Made by a program: the position numbers and the translations under genes. A DNA stretch of 16,666 nt from Enteropsectra breve (taxonomy: Eukaryota; Microsporidia): the NCBI GenBank assembly GCA_024243835.1, contig JALPMN010000541.1, positions 1 through 16,666 on the forward strand, read 5' to 3'. Below, piece by piece: positions 15,707 to 16,666 of the stretch; the stretch's first letter is position 1, and each line of letters starts with the position of its first letter. The notes under the pieces are model-generated. The model searched no databases. It was not told the origin of the DNA and saw only the letters and a list, made by a program, of their open reading frames with translations.

Positions 15707-16666
15707 TTAATATATTAATTTATAGTCAGGAACCATGGCCTTGGGATCAACCTTGCGCCTTCTGCCCGCTTTCATTCTCTGCTCCATCACTCCATCCACC
15801 ACTATCCCCAGCTCATCACCACAGTATTTTATCATCTTGTTTGCTATCAATGTGCCCAGAATATCCTCCTCCGCAATGTACGTTTCTTTGCTCAACTGCT
15901 GAATGCTCATTTCGCCCCGCTGTCCCAGAGTCTCCAGAATAACCTCCAGCCAATAAGCACGGTATGAAAGCAGCCCCAGATCACTCAGCGGCTTTTCAGG
16001 CCCGGCTATTTTCCTGTCTTTTCTGCTCAGCAGATACGAAAAGTCCATCAGGATCTTCCCGTATCCCTTGCGCTGCTCGTACGGCAGTGAAAGGATGCAT
16101 GCCAGGTTGTAGCCCTGCTCAGATATTTTTTCCTTTGAAAAGTATCCCACCACCTGGTAGCCGTAGGCGTCTCTTTTGCACAGCACATAGAACATAAAGA
16201 CATCAATATCGTAGTACAGGGACTTGTGGTCGAGAAACAGCTTGGAAATAAGCGATATGTTTCGGCAGTAGTTCCTCTGCAGATATCCATCCAGCTCCCA
16301 GAAGGAGAGCTCCCCGTCATCGTATATTTTGGTGCCCGGCGGATGCCTCAGATCGCACTTCTCCGCATGCTCACAGAGCTGTTCACTCGATGAAAAATAG
16401 TAGAGACAAAACTCACAGATATGAATCGTGCCGTTTTTAATTACTTCCTTAGGATACGGAGAGAAGTACCACGCATCCACCACATACTCCCTGATGCATA
16501 TCTTGTCCACATTCCTCATGCGCAGCTCCTCCTCCAGCCGTATCTTCTGCATCTCCTTTTCTCCCTCGCTTTTCTTCTTTTTCTTGGGCTGCTCTATTTC
16601 CAGCGGGTTCTTGATGCTAAAGGCACTGGCTGTGACCCACACGTCGTAGCGCCTGTTGAGTCCCAG
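15707..16666 (-). CDS. MYST-family histone acetyltransferase (Esa1/Tip60-like), 5' end outside window
   Basis: Partial gene: 319 residues are visible and the frame runs off the window edge at 16666. The visible part begins with the end of a chromo/Tudor-knot domain (LNRRYDVWV, compare the family's N-RLD-WV), followed by a basic KKKKK linker. The MYST catalytic domain follows. It has a C2HC zinc finger (C85-x2-C88, H100, C104, numbered from the first visible residue). It has LFLDHKSLYYD with the Lys that is auto-acetylated in this family, NLACILSLP with the conserved Cys190, and QRKGYG for acetyl-CoA binding (198-203). GPEKPLSDLGLLSYRAYW carries the catalytic Glu224. All key residues are present, so it should be active. 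Esa1/Tip60 enzymes acetylate histone H4/H2A as the NuA4 catalytic subunit in the nucleus. It is clearly G/C-richer than the rest of the window. Paralogue assignment within MYST rests on the chromo remnant and closeness to Esa1 motifs. Confidence 0.95.
   Translation of the reverse strand: MGLNRRYDVWVTASAFSIKNPLEIEQPKKKKKSEGEKEMQKIRLEEELRMRNVDKICIREYVVDAWYFSPYPKEVIKNGTIHICEFCLYYFSSSEQLCEHAEKCDLRHPPGTKIYDDGELSFWELDGYLQRNYCRNISLISKLFLDHKSLYYDIDVFMFYVLCKRDAYGYQVVGYFSKEKISEQGYNLACILSLPYEQRKGYGKILMDFSYLLSRKDRKIAGPEKPLSDLGLLSYRAYWLEVILETLGQRGEMSIQQLSKETYIAEEDILGTLIANKMIKYCGDELGIVVDGVMEQRMKAGRRRKVDPKAMVPDYKLIY

Overview
The window looks like nuclear DNA of a microsporidian (or a very close relative). 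The genes are compact and appear intron-free. C-rich 'CCC-like' signals sit directly against start codons, and AAATTT-like A/T boxes lie a few bases further upstream; both are established microsporidian start signals. Two shortened eukaryotic housekeeping proteins are recognisable (a Doa1/Ufd3/PLAA-type ubiquitin-binding protein and an Esa1/Tip60-type MYST acetyltransferase), alongside a tRNA-Gly gene with A/B boxes and a T-tract. No species can be named from this stretch. Intergenic DNA is very A/T-rich and, for a microsporidian, generous (up to about 1.3 kb).

Layout. 141-1868 (+): Doa1/PLAA-like WD40 + PFU protein with a 21-bp-repeat linker and a short C-terminus. 2355-2425 (-): tRNA-Gly(GCC). 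2836-5094 (+): unrecognised 752-residue protein with an N-terminal Cys/His cluster. 5484-6794 and 7241-8437 (+): two multi-pass membrane paralogues, here called A and B. 8907-11174 (-): unrecognised 755-residue protein, perhaps leucine-rich-repeat-like. 11175-12458: a long gap with what looks like a decayed, frame-broken gene (best part 11912-12209). 12459-13574 and 14173-15333 (+): paralogues C and D. 15439-15690: a degenerate 25-bp minisatellite. 15707 to beyond 16666 (-): MYST acetyltransferase, cut by the window edge.

The most interesting part is the cluster of four tandem membrane proteins (about 5.5-15.3 kb), all on the + strand. They share two strong signatures, one around S-x-L-Q-H-[FI]-L-Y and a C-terminal MNLLIKLLF..FCT. 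Their flanks are partly duplicated too: a start-proximal promoter block in B, C and D, and a 3' block in B and C. D reads like a mosaic (N-terminal part closer to C, C-terminal part closer to B), and C has lost a C-terminal tail that B still has. This points to an expanding, recombining, lineage-specific membrane family lying between conserved genes. Its function is unknown to me. The genes do not form an obvious pathway: the two flanking genes are housekeeping (ubiquitin/Cdc48 pathway and chromatin acetylation), and the interior genes are lineage-specific.
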